Assembly (NCBI RefSeq): GCF_015752155.1
Contig: NZ_JADOVI010000009.1
Location: 62,001-126,000, forward strand
Length of the DNA: 64,000 nucleotides
Reading direction: 5' to 3'
Source of the DNA: Cryobacterium sp. MP_M3
GTDB taxonomy: Bacteria > Actinomycetota > Actinomycetes > Actinomycetales > Microbacteriaceae
The position numbers and the translations under genes are program-made. The notes beneath the pieces are model-generated. The model was given only the letters and a program-made list of their open reading frames with translations, had not been told where the DNA came from and did no database searches. Of this stretch, positions 43,587 through 54,416 are shown one piece after another. Every line of letters starts with the position of its first letter. The first letter of the stretch is position 1.

Positions 43587-44291
43587 TCAGGGGCCCCCAT
43601 CGACGCCCGCCCGCCCCGGCTCACCCCAGGCGTACCGGCGCTGGGGACGCCCCGTCCGGCCGTAACGCAGGGTGACGGATGCCTGTCCGCCGAGCACGAA
43701 ATGCTCCAGGTATTTGCGGGCCACCACCCGGGAGAGCCCGAGCGCCTCCGCGCATTCGGAGGCGGCGATGTCGGGCGCGCTCGCCACCAGGGTGCGTTCG
43801 ACCAGCGCGGCGGTCTCCCTGCTGAGCCCCTTCGGCAGCGGGACCAGGGCGTGCATCGACCCGGTCGCCCCGAGTGCCTGGTCGAGGTCGCTCTGGTTGA
43901 GATCGCCCGACCGGCCGAGCACGCGCCACCGCGTCGCGTAGGCATTCAACCTCGCCTGCAGCTCCGAGATCTTGAACGGCTTGAGCAGGTAGCTCACCAC
44001 CCCGCCCTGCAGGGCCGCACCGATCGTCTCCGACTCCCTGGCGGCGCTCAGCACGAGGAAATCGACGTCCTGGCCACCCTCCCTGGCGCGGCGGATCACC
44101 TCGAGCCCGGTCATGTCGGGAAGGTGGATGTCGAGCAGCACCAGTCTGGGACGCAACGCCGTGATCAGTGCGAGCGCCTCCGCTCCCGAGTGCGCCACCC
44201 CCACCACGCGAAAACCGGGCAGCTGAGCCACGACCCGTTCATGCGCCCGGGCGACCATGAAATCGTCGTCGACGACGAGCACGTCACACAT
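43587..44291 (-). CDS. Response regulator, CitB/DcuR type
   Basis: A 234-residue two-component regulator. The receiver domain has acidic Asp8-Asp10, the phospho-acceptor Asp54 (VLLDIHLPDMTG) and Lys104 (LLKPF). The C-terminal half has a helix-turn-helix of the CitB type, IAASECAEALGLSRVVARKY. Such regulators control di- and tricarboxylate transport genes. It lies directly after the histidine kinase with an 8-base overlap and is expected to control the divergent Tct genes. Confidence 0.9.
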   Translation of the reverse strand: MCDVLVVDDDFMVARAHERVVAQLPGFRVVGVAHSGAEALALITALRPRLVLLDIHLPDMTGLEVIRRAREGGQDVDFLVLSAARESETIGAALQGGVVSYLLKPFKISELQARLNAYATRWRVLGRSGDLNQSDLDQALGATGSMHALVPLPKGLSRETAALVERTLVASAPDIAASECAEALGLSRVVARKYLEHFVLGGQASVTLRYGRTGRPQRRYAWGEPGRAGVDGGP

Positions 44292-46023
44292 GGCTGGCCT
44301 CCCGATCGGGGCGGGCCGGTTCCGCCGTGAGCGGCAGCACCGCCTCGAAGACGGTCCCGTTCGCGTTCTCGTAGTCGACCCGGCCGCCGCGGCGCCCGGC
44401 GACCAGCCGCACGATCGCCAGCCCGTAGCCGTGGTCGGCGCCGTTCTGGGCGGGCGTCTTCGACGTCACCCCGACGTCGAACACGCGGCCCTGCAAGGCG
44501 CTCTCCACGCCGGGTCCGCTGTCGTGCACCCGCACCCGCACCGCGGCCGGCCCCGGCGCATCCGCCCCGGTCAGCCGGATGTCCACCGTCACCGTGCGGG
44601 TGCGGGCCCCGGTCACCGCGTCGAGCGCGTTGTCGACGAGGTTGCCGATCACGGTCACCAGGTCGGTCGACAGCCCGGCGTCCACCCGCGGCAGCCTGGC
44701 CGCGGGGGAGAGCGTGAGGTCGGCGCCGCGCTCGCGGGCGAGCGACGTCTTGGCGATCAGGACCGCGGCGACCGCGGGCTCCTCGATCCGGGCGAGCACG
44801 TCCCGGTCGAGCTCGGTGCGGTCGCGGGTGACCGCGTCGATGTAGTCGACGGCGGCGTCGCTGTCGCCGAGCTGCATCAGCATCGAGATCGTGTGCAACC
44901 GGTTCGCGAACTCGTGGGTCTGGGCGCGCAGGGTGTCGGTGGCCTGCTGGCTGCTGCCCAGGTCGCGCTGCAACGTGACCAACTCGGTGCGGTCGCGCAG
45001 GGTGGTGACCACCTCCGGCCGGGAACGCGGCAACCGGATCGTGGTCTGGTTGAGCACCAGCAGCACCCCGTCGTTGACGAGGGCTGTGTCGCGGTCGTTC
45101 GTGCCGTGCGCGCGCAGGGCGGCCACCGCGTCCGGGCCGAGGCCGACCGCGTCGATCGACCGTCCCTCGGCATCGTCGGGCAGGCCGAGCAGGGTGCGGG
45201 CGCTGTCGTTGGCCAGCGTGATCGTGCCGTCGGCGTCGACCGCGACCACGCCTTCGCGGATGCCGTGCAGCATCGCCTCCCGGTGCTCGACCAGCCGGGC
45301 GATCTGCTCGGGCTCCAGCCCGAGGGTCTGGCGTTTCACCCGGGCGGCGAGCCACCAGGACCCGGCGAGGCCGAGCACTCCGGCCACCCCGAGGTAGGTG
45401 AGCAGGTTCGGTGCGGCGGTGGCCAGCAGCCCGGCGAACGCCGGAACCTGGCGCCCGGCCACGATCATCCCCACCAGCCGGCCGGCGTTATCGAGCACCG
45501 GCACCCGGGCGACGACGTGGCTGACCGTGCCGAGCGGCGCGACACCCGACCACGACCCGTCGGAAGCAGGCCTCGGCCCCTCGAGCCGCAGGCTTCCGCC
45601 GAGCAGGCGCGGGTCGGCCGGCGAGGCGAGCACCCGGCCGATCGCATCCGTGACCAGTAGTTCGTCGACGCCGGTGGTGGTGCGCAACGTCTCGACCGGC
45701 GCGGCCAGGCGCTGCGGCCGGGACTCCGCCGGGTCCGTGCCGGCACCTGCATCGGAGCCGGCACCCGCATTGGAACCCACGGAGAGGATGCTGCGCAGCA
45801 GCGGGTTGGCCGCCGCATATTCGGCGACCGCGAGCATCCGTCGCTGCTGCATGCTCTCGAAGGTCGTGCGGGTCTGCTCGAGGGAGATGGCGGTGACCGC
45901 CACGAGCACGATGGCGAGCAGGCTCAGCTGGAAGACCAGGAGCTGGCGGGTCAGGCTCAGCCGGGGGCGCGGCGGCCCGGCGGCCAGTCCGCGCGCGGCG
46001 CCCCGTGCTGCTGTCGAACGCAT
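44284..46023 (-). CDS. Sensor histidine kinase, CitA/DcuS type
   Basis: A 579-residue membrane kinase. One membrane segment lies at about 28-47, an extracytoplasmic sensor (PASC-like) spans about 50-210, a second segment about 215-240, then a cytoplasmic PAS domain, a dimerisation helix with His370 (QTHEFANRLHT, the Spo0B-like arrangement of this family) and an ATPase domain with NLVDNALDA and GYGLAIVR. It senses an outside carboxylate such as citrate. A GSNAGAGSDAGAGTD repeat tract interrupts the sensor region near residues 83-98. Divergent from the Tct operon. Confidence 0.9.
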   Translation of the reverse strand: MRSTAARGAARGLAAGPPRPRLSLTRQLLVFQLSLLAIVLVAVTAISLEQTRTTFESMQQRRMLAVAEYAAANPLLRSILSVGSNAGAGSDAGAGTDPAESRPQRLAAPVETLRTTTGVDELLVTDAIGRVLASPADPRLLGGSLRLEGPRPASDGSWSGVAPLGTVSHVVARVPVLDNAGRLVGMIVAGRQVPAFAGLLATAAPNLLTYLGVAGVLGLAGSWWLAARVKRQTLGLEPEQIARLVEHREAMLHGIREGVVAVDADGTITLANDSARTLLGLPDDAEGRSIDAVGLGPDAVAALRAHGTNDRDTALVNDGVLLVLNQTTIRLPRSRPEVVTTLRDRTELVTLQRDLGSSQQATDTLRAQTHEFANRLHTISMLMQLGDSDAAVDYIDAVTRDRTELDRDVLARIEEPAVAAVLIAKTSLARERGADLTLSPAARLPRVDAGLSTDLVTVIGNLVDNALDAVTGARTRTVTVDIRLTGADAPGPAAVRVRVHDSGPGVESALQGRVFDVGVTSKTPAQNGADHGYGLAIVRLVAGRRGGRVDYENANGTVFEAVLPLTAEPARPDREASHV

Positions 46024-46230
46024 CTGCCCTCCCGCCGGTTGCCTGGGCCGGTCGACGCTGTCCGGTCGACACTGGCCCTAAGGAATCGTCGCGCACAATG
46101 GGGGAGAAACGAAACCCGCACACAAGCTACACAACGTTCGCTAGGACCATAAGTTGTCGATGCCGGTGGAGGCATGCGCACCATGGACCCTGTCGGCGAC
46201 GAGGCCGGCCATCAGAACGTAAGGAACGCA

Positions 46231-47241
46231 ATGAGGAAACCAGCAATGACGCGGCGGCTCATCGGCACCACCATCGTGGCTTCGACCCTGGTGCTCGCGC
46301 TGAGCGCGTGCGGGGTCACCGGAAGCGCGTCGACGACGGCCACCGACAGCGGCCCCTACAAGGGACTGCAGGTCATGGTGCCCAACGCCCCGGGCTCCGG
46401 CTACGACGTCACCGGTCGCGCCGCGGTGCGGGTGATGGACGAGATAGGGGTCAGCTCCGGTACCGAGGTCACCAACCTGGCCGGGGCAGGCGGCACGGTC
46501 GGACTGGCCCGCACCCTCACCGAGAAGGGCAACCCGAACTTCCTGCTCGTGATGGGCCTCGGCGTCGTCGGCGCCGCCTACACGAACGAGGGCGACGCGA
46601 AGGTCGCCGACGCCACCCCGATCGCCCGCCTGATCGAGGAAGCCGGTGCGATCTTCGTGCCGGCGAACTCGCCGTACCAGACCCTCGGCGACCTGGTCGC
46701 GGCGTGGAAGGCGGACCCCGCGAACTTCGCGGTCGGCGGGGGTTCCTCGCCGGGCGGCCCGGACCACCTGCTGCCGATGCAACTGGCGGATGCCGTCGGC
46801 ATCGACCCGGGCGCCGTCAACTACATCGCCTACGACGGCGGCGGCGAGATGCTGCCGGCCATCCTCGGCGGCAAGCTCCAGTTCGCGGCCTCCGGCTACG
46901 GCGAGTTCCTCGAGCAGATCAAGTCCGGCGAACTCCGCGTACTCGCCGTCACCAGCGAGGAGCGAGTCCCCGTCGTCGACGCCCCCACCCTCACCGAGGA
47001 GGGCGTCGACCTGGTCTTCACCAACTGGCGTGGGCTGCTCGCTGCACCGGGCATCACCTCGGCCGAGCGGGCCAGGCTCGTCGGCGCCGTCACCGCGATG
47101 CACGACAGCAAGGAATGGGCGAAAGTCGTCAAGGACAACGGCTGGACGGATTCCTTCAGCACCGGCACGGCGTTCTCCTCCTTCCTCACCGACCAGGACA
47201 AGCGCGTCGCCACGACGCTGAAGAGCCTGGGACTGGTGTGA
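46231..47241 (+). CDS. tctC: Tripartite tricarboxylate transporter substrate-binding protein
   Basis: A 336-residue binding protein of the TctC/Bug family. The signal peptide ends LVLALSAC (lipobox Cys about residue 27). Family features are [18 protein letters not shown] and [10 protein letters not shown] near residues 47-90, and [14 protein letters not shown]. It captures a carboxylate (possibly citrate) and delivers it to TctAB. The ATG at 46231 has AAGGA 6 bases upstream and starts [10 protein letters not shown]; a longer frame back to 46174 is less likely. The stop overlaps the GTG of tctB. Confidence 0.9.
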   Translation: MRKPAMTRRLIGTTIVASTLVLALSACGVTGSASTTATDSGPYKGLQVMVPNAPGSGYDVTGRAAVRVMDEIGVSSGTEVTNLAGAGGTVGLARTLTEKGNPNFLLVMGLGVVGAAYTNEGDAKVADATPIARLIEEAGAIFVPANSPYQTLGDLVAAWKADPANFAVGGGSSPGGPDHLLPMQLADAVGIDPGAVNYIAYDGGGEMLPAILGGKLQFAASGYGEFLEQIKSGELRVLAVTSEERVPVVDAPTLTEEGVDLVFTNWRGLLAAPGITSAERARLVGAVTAMHDSKEWAKVVKDNGWTDSFSTGTAFSSFLTDQDKRVATTLKSLGLV

Positions 47242-47740
47242 CCGCGCCGCGCACCCTGATGCGCGGCCGCTCCGAGCTGGGTGTCGCAGCCCTGCTCGGA
47301 GTGCTCGCCCTCGTCGTCGCGGTGGACGCGGCGGGCATCCGGCACACCGCCGTCAACGCGGGCGTGATGGGGCCGCAGGTCGTGCCCACGGTGATCTCGG
47401 CGGGACTCGGTGCCTGCGCGCTCGCGCTCACCGTCAACGTGCTCCGCGGCGGCCACGGCCACCCGGAGGAGGGCGAGGACATCGACCTCACCACTGGGGC
47501 GCACTGGCCCACCCTGCTCGGCCTGGCCGGGCTGATCCTGGCCGCCGCCCTGACCATGGATGCCCTCGGCTTCGTCATCACGAGTGGGCTCCTCTTCTAC
47601 GGCTCGACACTGCTGCTCGGCTCCCGGCACTACGTCTGGGGCCTGCTCATCGGGGCGGCCCTGGCCGTGGCCACCTTCTACGGCTTCGTGCTCGGTCTCG
47701 GCATCCCCCTGCCGGCCGGCCTGCTGACGGGAATTCTCTG

Positions 47741-47741
<1 letters not shown>
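47238..47741 (+). CDS. tctB: Tripartite tricarboxylate transporter small membrane subunit
   Basis: A 167-residue membrane protein with four segments (about 18-35, 45-63, 92-112, 124-160), the size and layout of TctB. It forms the transporter's small membrane subunit with TctA. It starts at GTG 47238 within the stop of tctC and ends overlapping the ATG of tctA (TGATG). Such overlaps suggest balanced synthesis. Confidence 0.88.
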
Positions 47742-49300
<1,559 letters not shown>

Positions 49301-49304
49301 ATGC

Positions 49305-49317
49305 TTTAGCTGCTAAA
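49305..49317. promoter_or_regulatory. Palindromic operator before the MarR gene
   Basis: TTTAGCTGCTAAA is a palindrome around its central base and lies 30 bases before the MarR start, in the only AT-rich spot of the region. MarR proteins typically bind such sites and repress their own gene. Confidence 0.6.
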
Positions 49318-49346
49318 CTAAATCCACTGGATGGAAGCGGTGGACG

Positions 49347-49907
49347 ATGGGCAGGCAAGCGGGGATCGCCGACGGAGGCCGGGAGGGCGGCGCGAGCCGC
49401 CAGCAGGGCCTCGCCCGGGTGCTCGCGGCGATCGGCACGGTGAACCGCGAGTTCACGGCGCGCGGCAGCTACCCGTTCCAGGACCGGGCGCTGGGCCGGT
49501 CCCAGCTGGACCTCCTCTTCGTGCTGTCGCAGGCGGGCGGCACCGGCACCGGGTCCGGCACCGGCACCGGCACCGGGTTGGGCGTCGGCGGCCTGGCCGC
49601 CGCGCTCGGCGTGACCAGCGGCGCGGTGACCCAGCTCGTCGACGCCCTCCGGTCGGAGGGCCTGGTCACCAGCGAGGTCAATCCCGCCGACCGGCGGGGC
49701 CGCATCATCCGTCTCACGGCCGACGCCGCCGTGGAGGTCGACGCGTTCCAGCGGGAGTACGCCGTCGCCCTGGCGCCGCGATTCGACGCCCTGACCAGCG
49801 CCGAAGTGGTCGAGCTGGAACGACTGCTGAACAAGGTCCAGGCGGCGCCGGACCCGGCGCCGGCATCGACAGCCCGAGGTGCAGGCCCGCGGGTGAAGAA
49901 GAAATGA
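49347..49907 (+). CDS. MarR family transcriptional regulator
   Basis: A 186-residue winged-helix regulator. The recognition region is [25 protein letters not shown], followed by the wing with [13 protein letters not shown]. These proteins are dimeric repressors that respond to small ligands. [14 protein letters not shown] insertion encoded by a 6-bp microsatellite (about 49535-49577) sits between the second helix and the recognition region and is absent in ordinary MarR proteins. The next gene begins 8 bases after its stop, so the regulator and the NmrA-like protein are probably co-transcribed from the palindrome-controlled promoter. Confidence 0.85.
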   Translation: MGRQAGIADGGREGGASRQQGLARVLAAIGTVNREFTARGSYPFQDRALGRSQLDLLFVLSQAGGTGTGSGTGTGTGLGVGGLAAALGVTSGAVTQLVDALRSEGLVTSEVNPADRRGRIIRLTADAAVEVDAFQREYAVALAPRFDALTSAEVVELERLLNKVQAAPDPAPASTARGAGPRVKKK

Positions 49908-49914
49908 GCACCTG

Positions 49915-50781
49915 ATGGGCAGCATCCTCGTGACCGGAGCCTCCGGAACGGTGGGGCGGGCGGTGGCCGGCGCCCTGGTCGCGGCCGGCGAAGACGTCGT
50001 ATCGGCGGTGCGTGCTCCGGGGCCGGGCGGCGATGCCTCGGGTGCAGGCATCGTGCCGGGCAGTGAGGCGCGCGAGTTCGACTTCGCCGTCCCGTCCGGC
50101 TGGGCGGGCGCCTTCGCCGGGGTCGACCGCCTGTTCCTGCTTCGCCCCCCGGCGATCGCGAACGTCGGGGACACCCTGCTCCCGGTGATCGACGTGGCGC
50201 TGGAGCAGGGCATCCGTCAGATCGTGTTCCTCTCCCTGCAGGGCGTGCAGTTCAACACCGCCACGCCGCACCACGCCGTGGAGAAGCACCTGAGAAAGCG
50301 GAAGGCGCCCTACACGTTCCTGCGGCCGAACTTCTTCATGCAGAACCTGTCGACCGTCTACCGGGACGAGATCCGGGAGCGAAGCGAGATCTACCTGCCG
50401 GCCGCCGGCGCCCACACCGCGTTCATCGATGCCAGGGACATCGGCCGGGTCGCCGCGCGCGTATTCACCGAACCGGGACACCTGGGCAGGGCCTACACGC
50501 TCTCGGGCGAGCAGTCGCTCACCTACGACCAGGTCGCGAGCATCCTCTCGGAGGTGCTCGGCCGGCGCATTAGTTACGCCCGGCCGACCGCTGCGGAATA
50601 CAGCGCCCGACTCGCGGCCCGGGGTGCCTCCGCGGACTTCATCGCGGTGCAGGAGATGATCTACCGGATCGTGCGGCTGCAGGTGTCAGCCCTCCCGAAT
50701 CGTGCCATCCGAAGGTTGACCGGAGCGCCTGCGACCTCATTCCGGCAATTCGCGCTCGACCACCAGGCGTTCTGGAAGTAA
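49915..50781 (+). CDS. NmrA-like NAD(P)-binding protein
   Basis: A 288-residue atypical short-chain dehydrogenase. The nucleotide motif is VTGASGTVGRAV at residues 6-17; the segment YTFLRPNFFMQN and the DARDIGRVAA motif are typical of NmrA/QOR2-type proteins, which lack the classical Tyr-Lys pair and bind NAD(P)(H) as sensors or quinone reductases. It follows a MarR regulator, a frequent pairing in stress-responsive quinone or drug detoxification. Substrate is unknown. Confidence 0.87.
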   Translation: MGSILVTGASGTVGRAVAGALVAAGEDVVSAVRAPGPGGDASGAGIVPGSEAREFDFAVPSGWAGAFAGVDRLFLLRPPAIANVGDTLLPVIDVALEQGIRQIVFLSLQGVQFNTATPHHAVEKHLRKRKAPYTFLRPNFFMQNLSTVYRDEIRERSEIYLPAAGAHTAFIDARDIGRVAARVFTEPGHLGRAYTLSGEQSLTYDQVASILSEVLGRRISYARPTAAEYSARLAARGASADFIAVQEMIYRIVRLQVSALPNRAIRRLTGAPATSFRQFALDHQAFWK

Positions 50782-50802
50782 CCGGCTGCCCGGAGCGTCT
50801 GG

Positions 50803-51369
50803 TCAGCCGGTCGCGCCGGACGGGCGCACGACCTCGCTGCGCTGGGTGAGCTCGATCACCTTTTTGGTGCCGTTCGTGAGGGTGACCTCCACCTCGAAAG
50901 CGTGGTCCACGGCGTCGCTGCGCACGAACCGGGTGACGGTGCCGCCGCCCACCTCGGCGAGGGCGACCTGCTCGGCGCTGGTACGCTCGACGCTGGCATG
51001 CTCGGCGCCGTCCAGGGCGCGCGCGGGCAGTCCGGCCGCGGCATCGCCGAGCCAGCCGGGCGCGCTCACCCAGACCACGGCGAACGACGCGTCGAGTTCG
51101 ACGGTCACCTCGACCCCGTTCGCGAGCCGGGTCTCCACGGCGTAGGGCGGGCCGGGGGCGGTGCGGCGGTGGGCATCCGTCACGGTGCCGGGGCCCAGCT
51201 CGGCCAGGGCGGCGTCGCTCGCGTGCGCGAGCACCGTGCCGGTGAGCCGGGTGTCGTCGGTTCCGCCCGCGGAGGCGATCCCGGCCGTCGCGAGCAGCGC
51301 GGCCGCGCCCACCACGGCAGCGACGATCCACGTTCGCGTCTGCAGCCTCGTTGTCGTGATGAAACTCAT
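50803..51369 (-). CDS. Secreted or membrane-anchored PepSY-like protein
   Basis: A 188-residue protein. A signal or anchor segment (WIVAAVVGAAALLATAGIASA) covers residues 14-34. Two related halves follow, each with an ALAELGPGTVT / ALAEVGGGTVT element followed by an ETRLANGVEVTVELD / EVEVTLTNGTKKVIEL strand pair, like tandem PepSY-type domains, which often restrain proteases or bind peptides outside the cell. The role is not established. ATG 51369 has a G-rich stretch just upstream. Convergent with the NmrA-like gene. Confidence 0.75.
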   Translation of the reverse strand: MSFITTTRLQTRTWIVAAVVGAAALLATAGIASAGGTDDTRLTGTVLAHASDAALAELGPGTVTDAHRRTAPGPPYAVETRLANGVEVTVELDASFAVVWVSAPGWLGDAAAGLPARALDGAEHASVERTSAEQVALAEVGGGTVTRFVRSDAVDHAFEVEVTLTNGTKKVIELTQRSEVVRPSGATG

Positions 51370-51475
51370 GCCCCCCAGTGTGGGGGACAGACCCCGCATT
51401 CGGGTGACAGCCGCGCCGAGAAATTCTCGCTTCCCAGCTGCGTGATGACAGCGGTCGTCTCCCTCAACCGTGCGG

Positions 51476-52354
51476 TTACCCGCGGGTCGGCGCCCACCGT
51501 TCGAGCAACGCCCAGAACGCCCGGGCCAGCTCGGGGTCCGCCGCGTCGGCGCTCGGCTCGGTGACCCGGGCGCCGTCGAAGTACGCGCCGCCGGGCAGGG
51601 CAGGGTCGCGTTCGGCCCAGTCGGCCTCGAGGTTCGCGGCGGCGCGCGGGGTGGTCGCGAACGGCATCAGCGGCAGCACCCAGCGCAGCAGCAGGCGCAT
51701 GCTGCCACGGGCCGTGGCGGATGCCGTGACCGGCACGAAGCCGGGACAGACATCGTCGGCGTGCACCCCGTCCCCGCCGTGCCGGCGCTCCCACTCCCGG
51801 GCCAGCCACAGCTGAGCGAGTTTCGCGTTTTTGTAGGCCCGGTCGGGATGGTACTCGGCGTCGAGGAACGGGTCGTCGAACCTGAACCGCACCGGCACGC
51901 CCCGACTGCCGGGTTCGTGCAGTGCCGACCCGATGAAGACCAGGCGGGACGGCCTGGCCAGAGCCGGGAGCAGCAGCGTGCTCAGCAGGTACGGCCCGAC
52001 GGTGTGGATCTGCAGCGTCTCCTCCAGCCCGTCCGAGGTGATCCGGCGCTCCGGCGGCGGCGCGAGGGTGCCGGCATTGTGCACGACCACCTCGAATCGG
52101 CGGCCCTCGCCCAGCAGAGTGCCGGCGAGCCCGCGCACGCTGGCGAGCGAGGCAAGGTCAAGCGGCCGCCACTCCACCTTCGCCCCCGGCACGAGCCGCG
52201 CGTACTCGGCCCGAGCCGCCTCGCCCGCGCCGGGCCGGCGAGCCGTGAAGACCACGTGGTGGCCCCGGCGAAGCAGCTCCAGCACGAGCAGACGACCGAT
52301 GCCGCGGTTGCCGCCGGTCACCAGGATGGTCTTCGGGCGAAGCGGTTCGGTCAT
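51476..52354 (-). CDS. Short-chain dehydrogenase (retinol dehydrogenase-like SDR)
   Basis: A 292-residue SDR. The cofactor motif GGNRGIG is at residues 14-20, VVVHNAG at about 90-96, and the active site is IGSALHEPG with AYKNAK (Tyr and Lys). The 40-residue region between the serine and tyrosine and the C-terminal extension resemble the retinol dehydrogenase/protochlorophyllide reductase group. Substrate unknown. Its ATG overlaps the stop of the upstream membrane-protein gene by 4 bases, so they form a small operon. Confidence 0.87.
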   Translation of the reverse strand: MTEPLRPKTILVTGGNRGIGRLLVLELLRRGHHVVFTARRPGAGEAARAEYARLVPGAKVEWRPLDLASLASVRGLAGTLLGEGRRFEVVVHNAGTLAPPPERRITSDGLEETLQIHTVGPYLLSTLLLPALARPSRLVFIGSALHEPGSRGVPVRFRFDDPFLDAEYHPDRAYKNAKLAQLWLAREWERRHGGDGVHADDVCPGFVPVTASATARGSMRLLLRWVLPLMPFATTPRAAANLEADWAERDPALPGGAYFDGARVTEPSADAADPELARAFWALLERWAPTRG

Positions 52355-52881
52355 GCCCGGAGCGTAGTACCGTCCGCCGATTCCGTGGCAGGTTCGCAGG
52401 CGTCCCGGGCCGCGTCGACCGTGGCGAAGTGTTCCAGCGCCGCTCGCACCCGGGGCGACGGCTCGTCGCCGGGGTCCCGCACGGTCGGCAGCACCAGCTC
52501 GGGCAGCTCGTCCGCCGACGGAAAGTTGGTGTACACGTCGCGCAGGAACCGGTCCAGGCGGTTCCTCTGGCTGGGGGCGTCGGTCCAGCTGCGGGGCAGA
52601 CGGTCGGGCTCGGCCAGCGGGTCGAAACCCAGCAGCTCAACGCGCCGGGCGGATGCGGCGGTTCGCGCGGCCGTGTTGTGGCGCCGCCAGGTGGGGTTCG
52701 ACATGACGGCCCCGGCAGCCAGGAGCAGGGCGCCGACGCCGACGACACTGATCGGAATCGCCGAGTGGATGCTGACCGCGCCGTCCGTGACCACCAGCAC
52801 CAGTGCGGTGGCGAGGGCCATCGCCTTCTGCGCCTCGGCGACCCTGGCCTGCGGTCCGGCGAGCCGGCCCTGGGAATCCAC
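52351..52881 (-). CDS. Hypothetical membrane protein
   Basis: A 176-residue protein with two membrane segments (about 20-37 and 42-60) and a polar 110-residue C-terminal domain ending TLRA. No family is recognised. The start given is a GTG at 52881 without a ribosome site. The frame remains open for at least 100 bases upstream with protein-like sequence (GDALLATADALVAAYLAVDS) but contains no ATG, GTG or TTG there, so the true 5' end is unclear. It overlaps the SDR gene and is divergent from a NERD-domain gene. Confidence 0.6.
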   Translation of the reverse strand: MDSQGRLAGPQARVAEAQKAMALATALVLVVTDGAVSIHSAIPISVVGVGALLLAAGAVMSNPTWRRHNTAARTAASARRVELLGFDPLAEPDRLPRSWTDAPSQRNRLDRFLRDVYTNFPSADELPELVLPTVRDPGDEPSPRVRAALEHFATVDAARDACEPATESADGTTLRA

Positions 52882-53018
52882 GGCGAGGTACGCGGCGACG
52901 AGGGCGTCGGCCGTGGCGAGCAGAGCGTCGCCGGTGAATCGCCGGGAATACCCCTTTCGGGGGACTGCTGTCCGTTGACCGCGAGTCGCTAGATTCGTTT
53001 CAGCAGCCGGGGAGAGCG

Positions 53019-53840
53019 ATGACGATGGACAGTTCAGCCATGCGGCAGCGCTTCCCGGCCCAATCGGTCATCGAGCAGCTGCTGCACGAGCAGGGGAGCA
53101 CGCCGCCCCTGTCGTGGCCTGCGCGCCTCTTCGGCGGTTCACCGCTCGGCGTCGACGGGATGCCCCGGTACCTGGGGGCAAAGGGTGAGATCACCGTCGG
53201 AGCCCTCCTCGAGACGCTCCCGCCGGACTGGATCGTCTTCCACGCCATTCCCGTCGCCGGCCGCGGCGCCGACATCGATCATCTCGTCGTCGGCCCCGGC
53301 GGCATCTTCACCATCAGCTCCATGCACCCCAGCAGCACGACCGGCCGCCACGGTGCCGACGTCTGGGTCGGCAAGCGCACCATGCTGGTCGCCGGTCGAA
53401 AGGTTCCCCACCTGAGCGACGCCGAGTTCCAGGCCGAACGGGTCACGAAACTGGTGCGGGAGCGGATGCCGCTGCTCACGCCGGTGCAACCGGTGATCGC
53501 ACTGGTCGACCCGAGGCGCCTGACCATCGCGGACAAGCCCGAGCAGGTCAAGGTGATCGACGCCCGGGACCTGCGCCGCTGGCTGGTCAAGCTCCACCCC
53601 GTGCTGAGCGCCGGGGAGGTGCAGGAGGTCTCCGATCTGGTCGACAGCCCGAACACCTGGCGCCCGCTGCCCCTGGCCGAGACCGACGACGACCTGATGG
53701 ACCGCTTCACCGTGCTCGATGCGCGGGTGCGGTCGGCGGGCATCCGTCGCCTGCTCTGGGCTCTGGTCGGTGCGGCCTCCGCGATCGGCGGCAGCATCGC
53801 GTTGCTGCATGCCCTCGAAGCGACCCGGCTCGCCGGCTGA
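53019..53840 (+). CDS. NERD-domain protein, likely catalytically degenerate
   Basis: A 273-residue protein. The nuclease-related NERD domain spans about residues 50-170: KGEITVGALLETLPPDWIVF, then DIDHLVVGPGGIFTI at about 87-101. In active PD-(D/E)XK folds the second strand ends with a lysine, as in the paralogue at 55928-56737 (INTK); here it reads ISSMHPSS, so the lysine is missing. A C-terminal membrane segment lies at about 243-265. The two NERD genes share N-terminal (MRQRF..Q..IE.LL.EQ) and C-terminal sequence, so they are paralogues. Function unknown; NERD proteins are linked to DNA processing or plasmid/phage-related genes. Confidence 0.8.
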   Translation: MTMDSSAMRQRFPAQSVIEQLLHEQGSTPPLSWPARLFGGSPLGVDGMPRYLGAKGEITVGALLETLPPDWIVFHAIPVAGRGADIDHLVVGPGGIFTISSMHPSSTTGRHGADVWVGKRTMLVAGRKVPHLSDAEFQAERVTKLVRERMPLLTPVQPVIALVDPRRLTIADKPEQVKVIDARDLRRWLVKLHPVLSAGEVQEVSDLVDSPNTWRPLPLAETDDDLMDRFTVLDARVRSAGIRRLLWALVGAASAIGGSIALLHALEATRLAG

Positions 53841-53945
53841 GCCGGCGCCCGCGCGCCTGAACGTCGCATCGAAGACACTTTCGCGCTGCCCTACCTCGGC
53901 TACGCGGCCACCCCGGGGCTGAACCGGTTCGGCCTCGACGTCTAA
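53838..53945 (+). pseudogene. 3' remnant of a phosphoesterase gene
   Basis: From 53865 the frame reads RIEDTFALPYLGYAATPGLN and ends FGLDV with TAA at 53943-53945. This matches the C-terminus of the intact phosphoesterase (SIEDAFGLPYLGYASTPGLA...FGADV, ending 55853). No 5' part is present; the remnant begins within about 25 bases of the NERD gene stop. It is a fossil of a second phosphoesterase copy. Confidence 0.8.
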
Positions 53946-54001
53946 AACGGAGGCTGACCGCCGCGGTCCGAGTTCCCTCCCGGCGGGCTAGGTTGGGGAG
54001 G

Positions 54002-54412
54002 GTGACCAGCGACCTGACGGATGATGCGACCGGCTTCCTGACCGAACGCCACCTCGGCGTTCTGTCCACCCTCGGATCGCGGGGCGGCATCCACTCGGTG
54101 CCGGTCGGGTTCACCCTCGACGGCGGCGTCGTGCGCATCATCACCTCCGACGGCACCCAGAAGGTGCGCAACGTGGAGCGCGGCGGCCAGGCCACCCTCG
54201 CCCAGGTCGACGGGCGCCGCTGGATCTCGTTCGCCGGCCCCGCAAGCATCGACCGCGACCCGGCCGCCGTCGCCCGGGCGGTGGAACTCTATGCCGCGCG
54301 CTACCAGCAGCCGCGCGTCAACCCGATCCGGGTCGTGATCGAAATCGACGTGGTCACAGTGATGGGTTCGCCGCGGATGCGTCCGACCGGCGTCACGGGG
54401 ACGAGCGACTAG
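54002..54412 (+). CDS. PPOX-class F420/FMN-dependent flavin-fold protein
   Basis: A 136-residue split-barrel protein. LTERHLGVLSTLGSRGGIHSV and VPVGFTLDGGVVRIIT near residues 15-55, then KVRNVERGGQATLAQVDG, match the pyridoxamine-5'-phosphate oxidase-like family with F420-binding members in actinobacteria (TIGR03618-like). It probably reduces or oxidises a small molecule using F420 or flavin. The start is GTG 54002 with GGGGAG just before; TTG 53993 is an alternative. Confidence 0.83.
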   Translation: MTSDLTDDATGFLTERHLGVLSTLGSRGGIHSVPVGFTLDGGVVRIITSDGTQKVRNVERGGQATLAQVDGRRWISFAGPASIDRDPAAVARAVELYAARYQQPRVNPIRVVIEIDVVTVMGSPRMRPTGVTGTSD

Positions 54413-54416
54413 CGAA

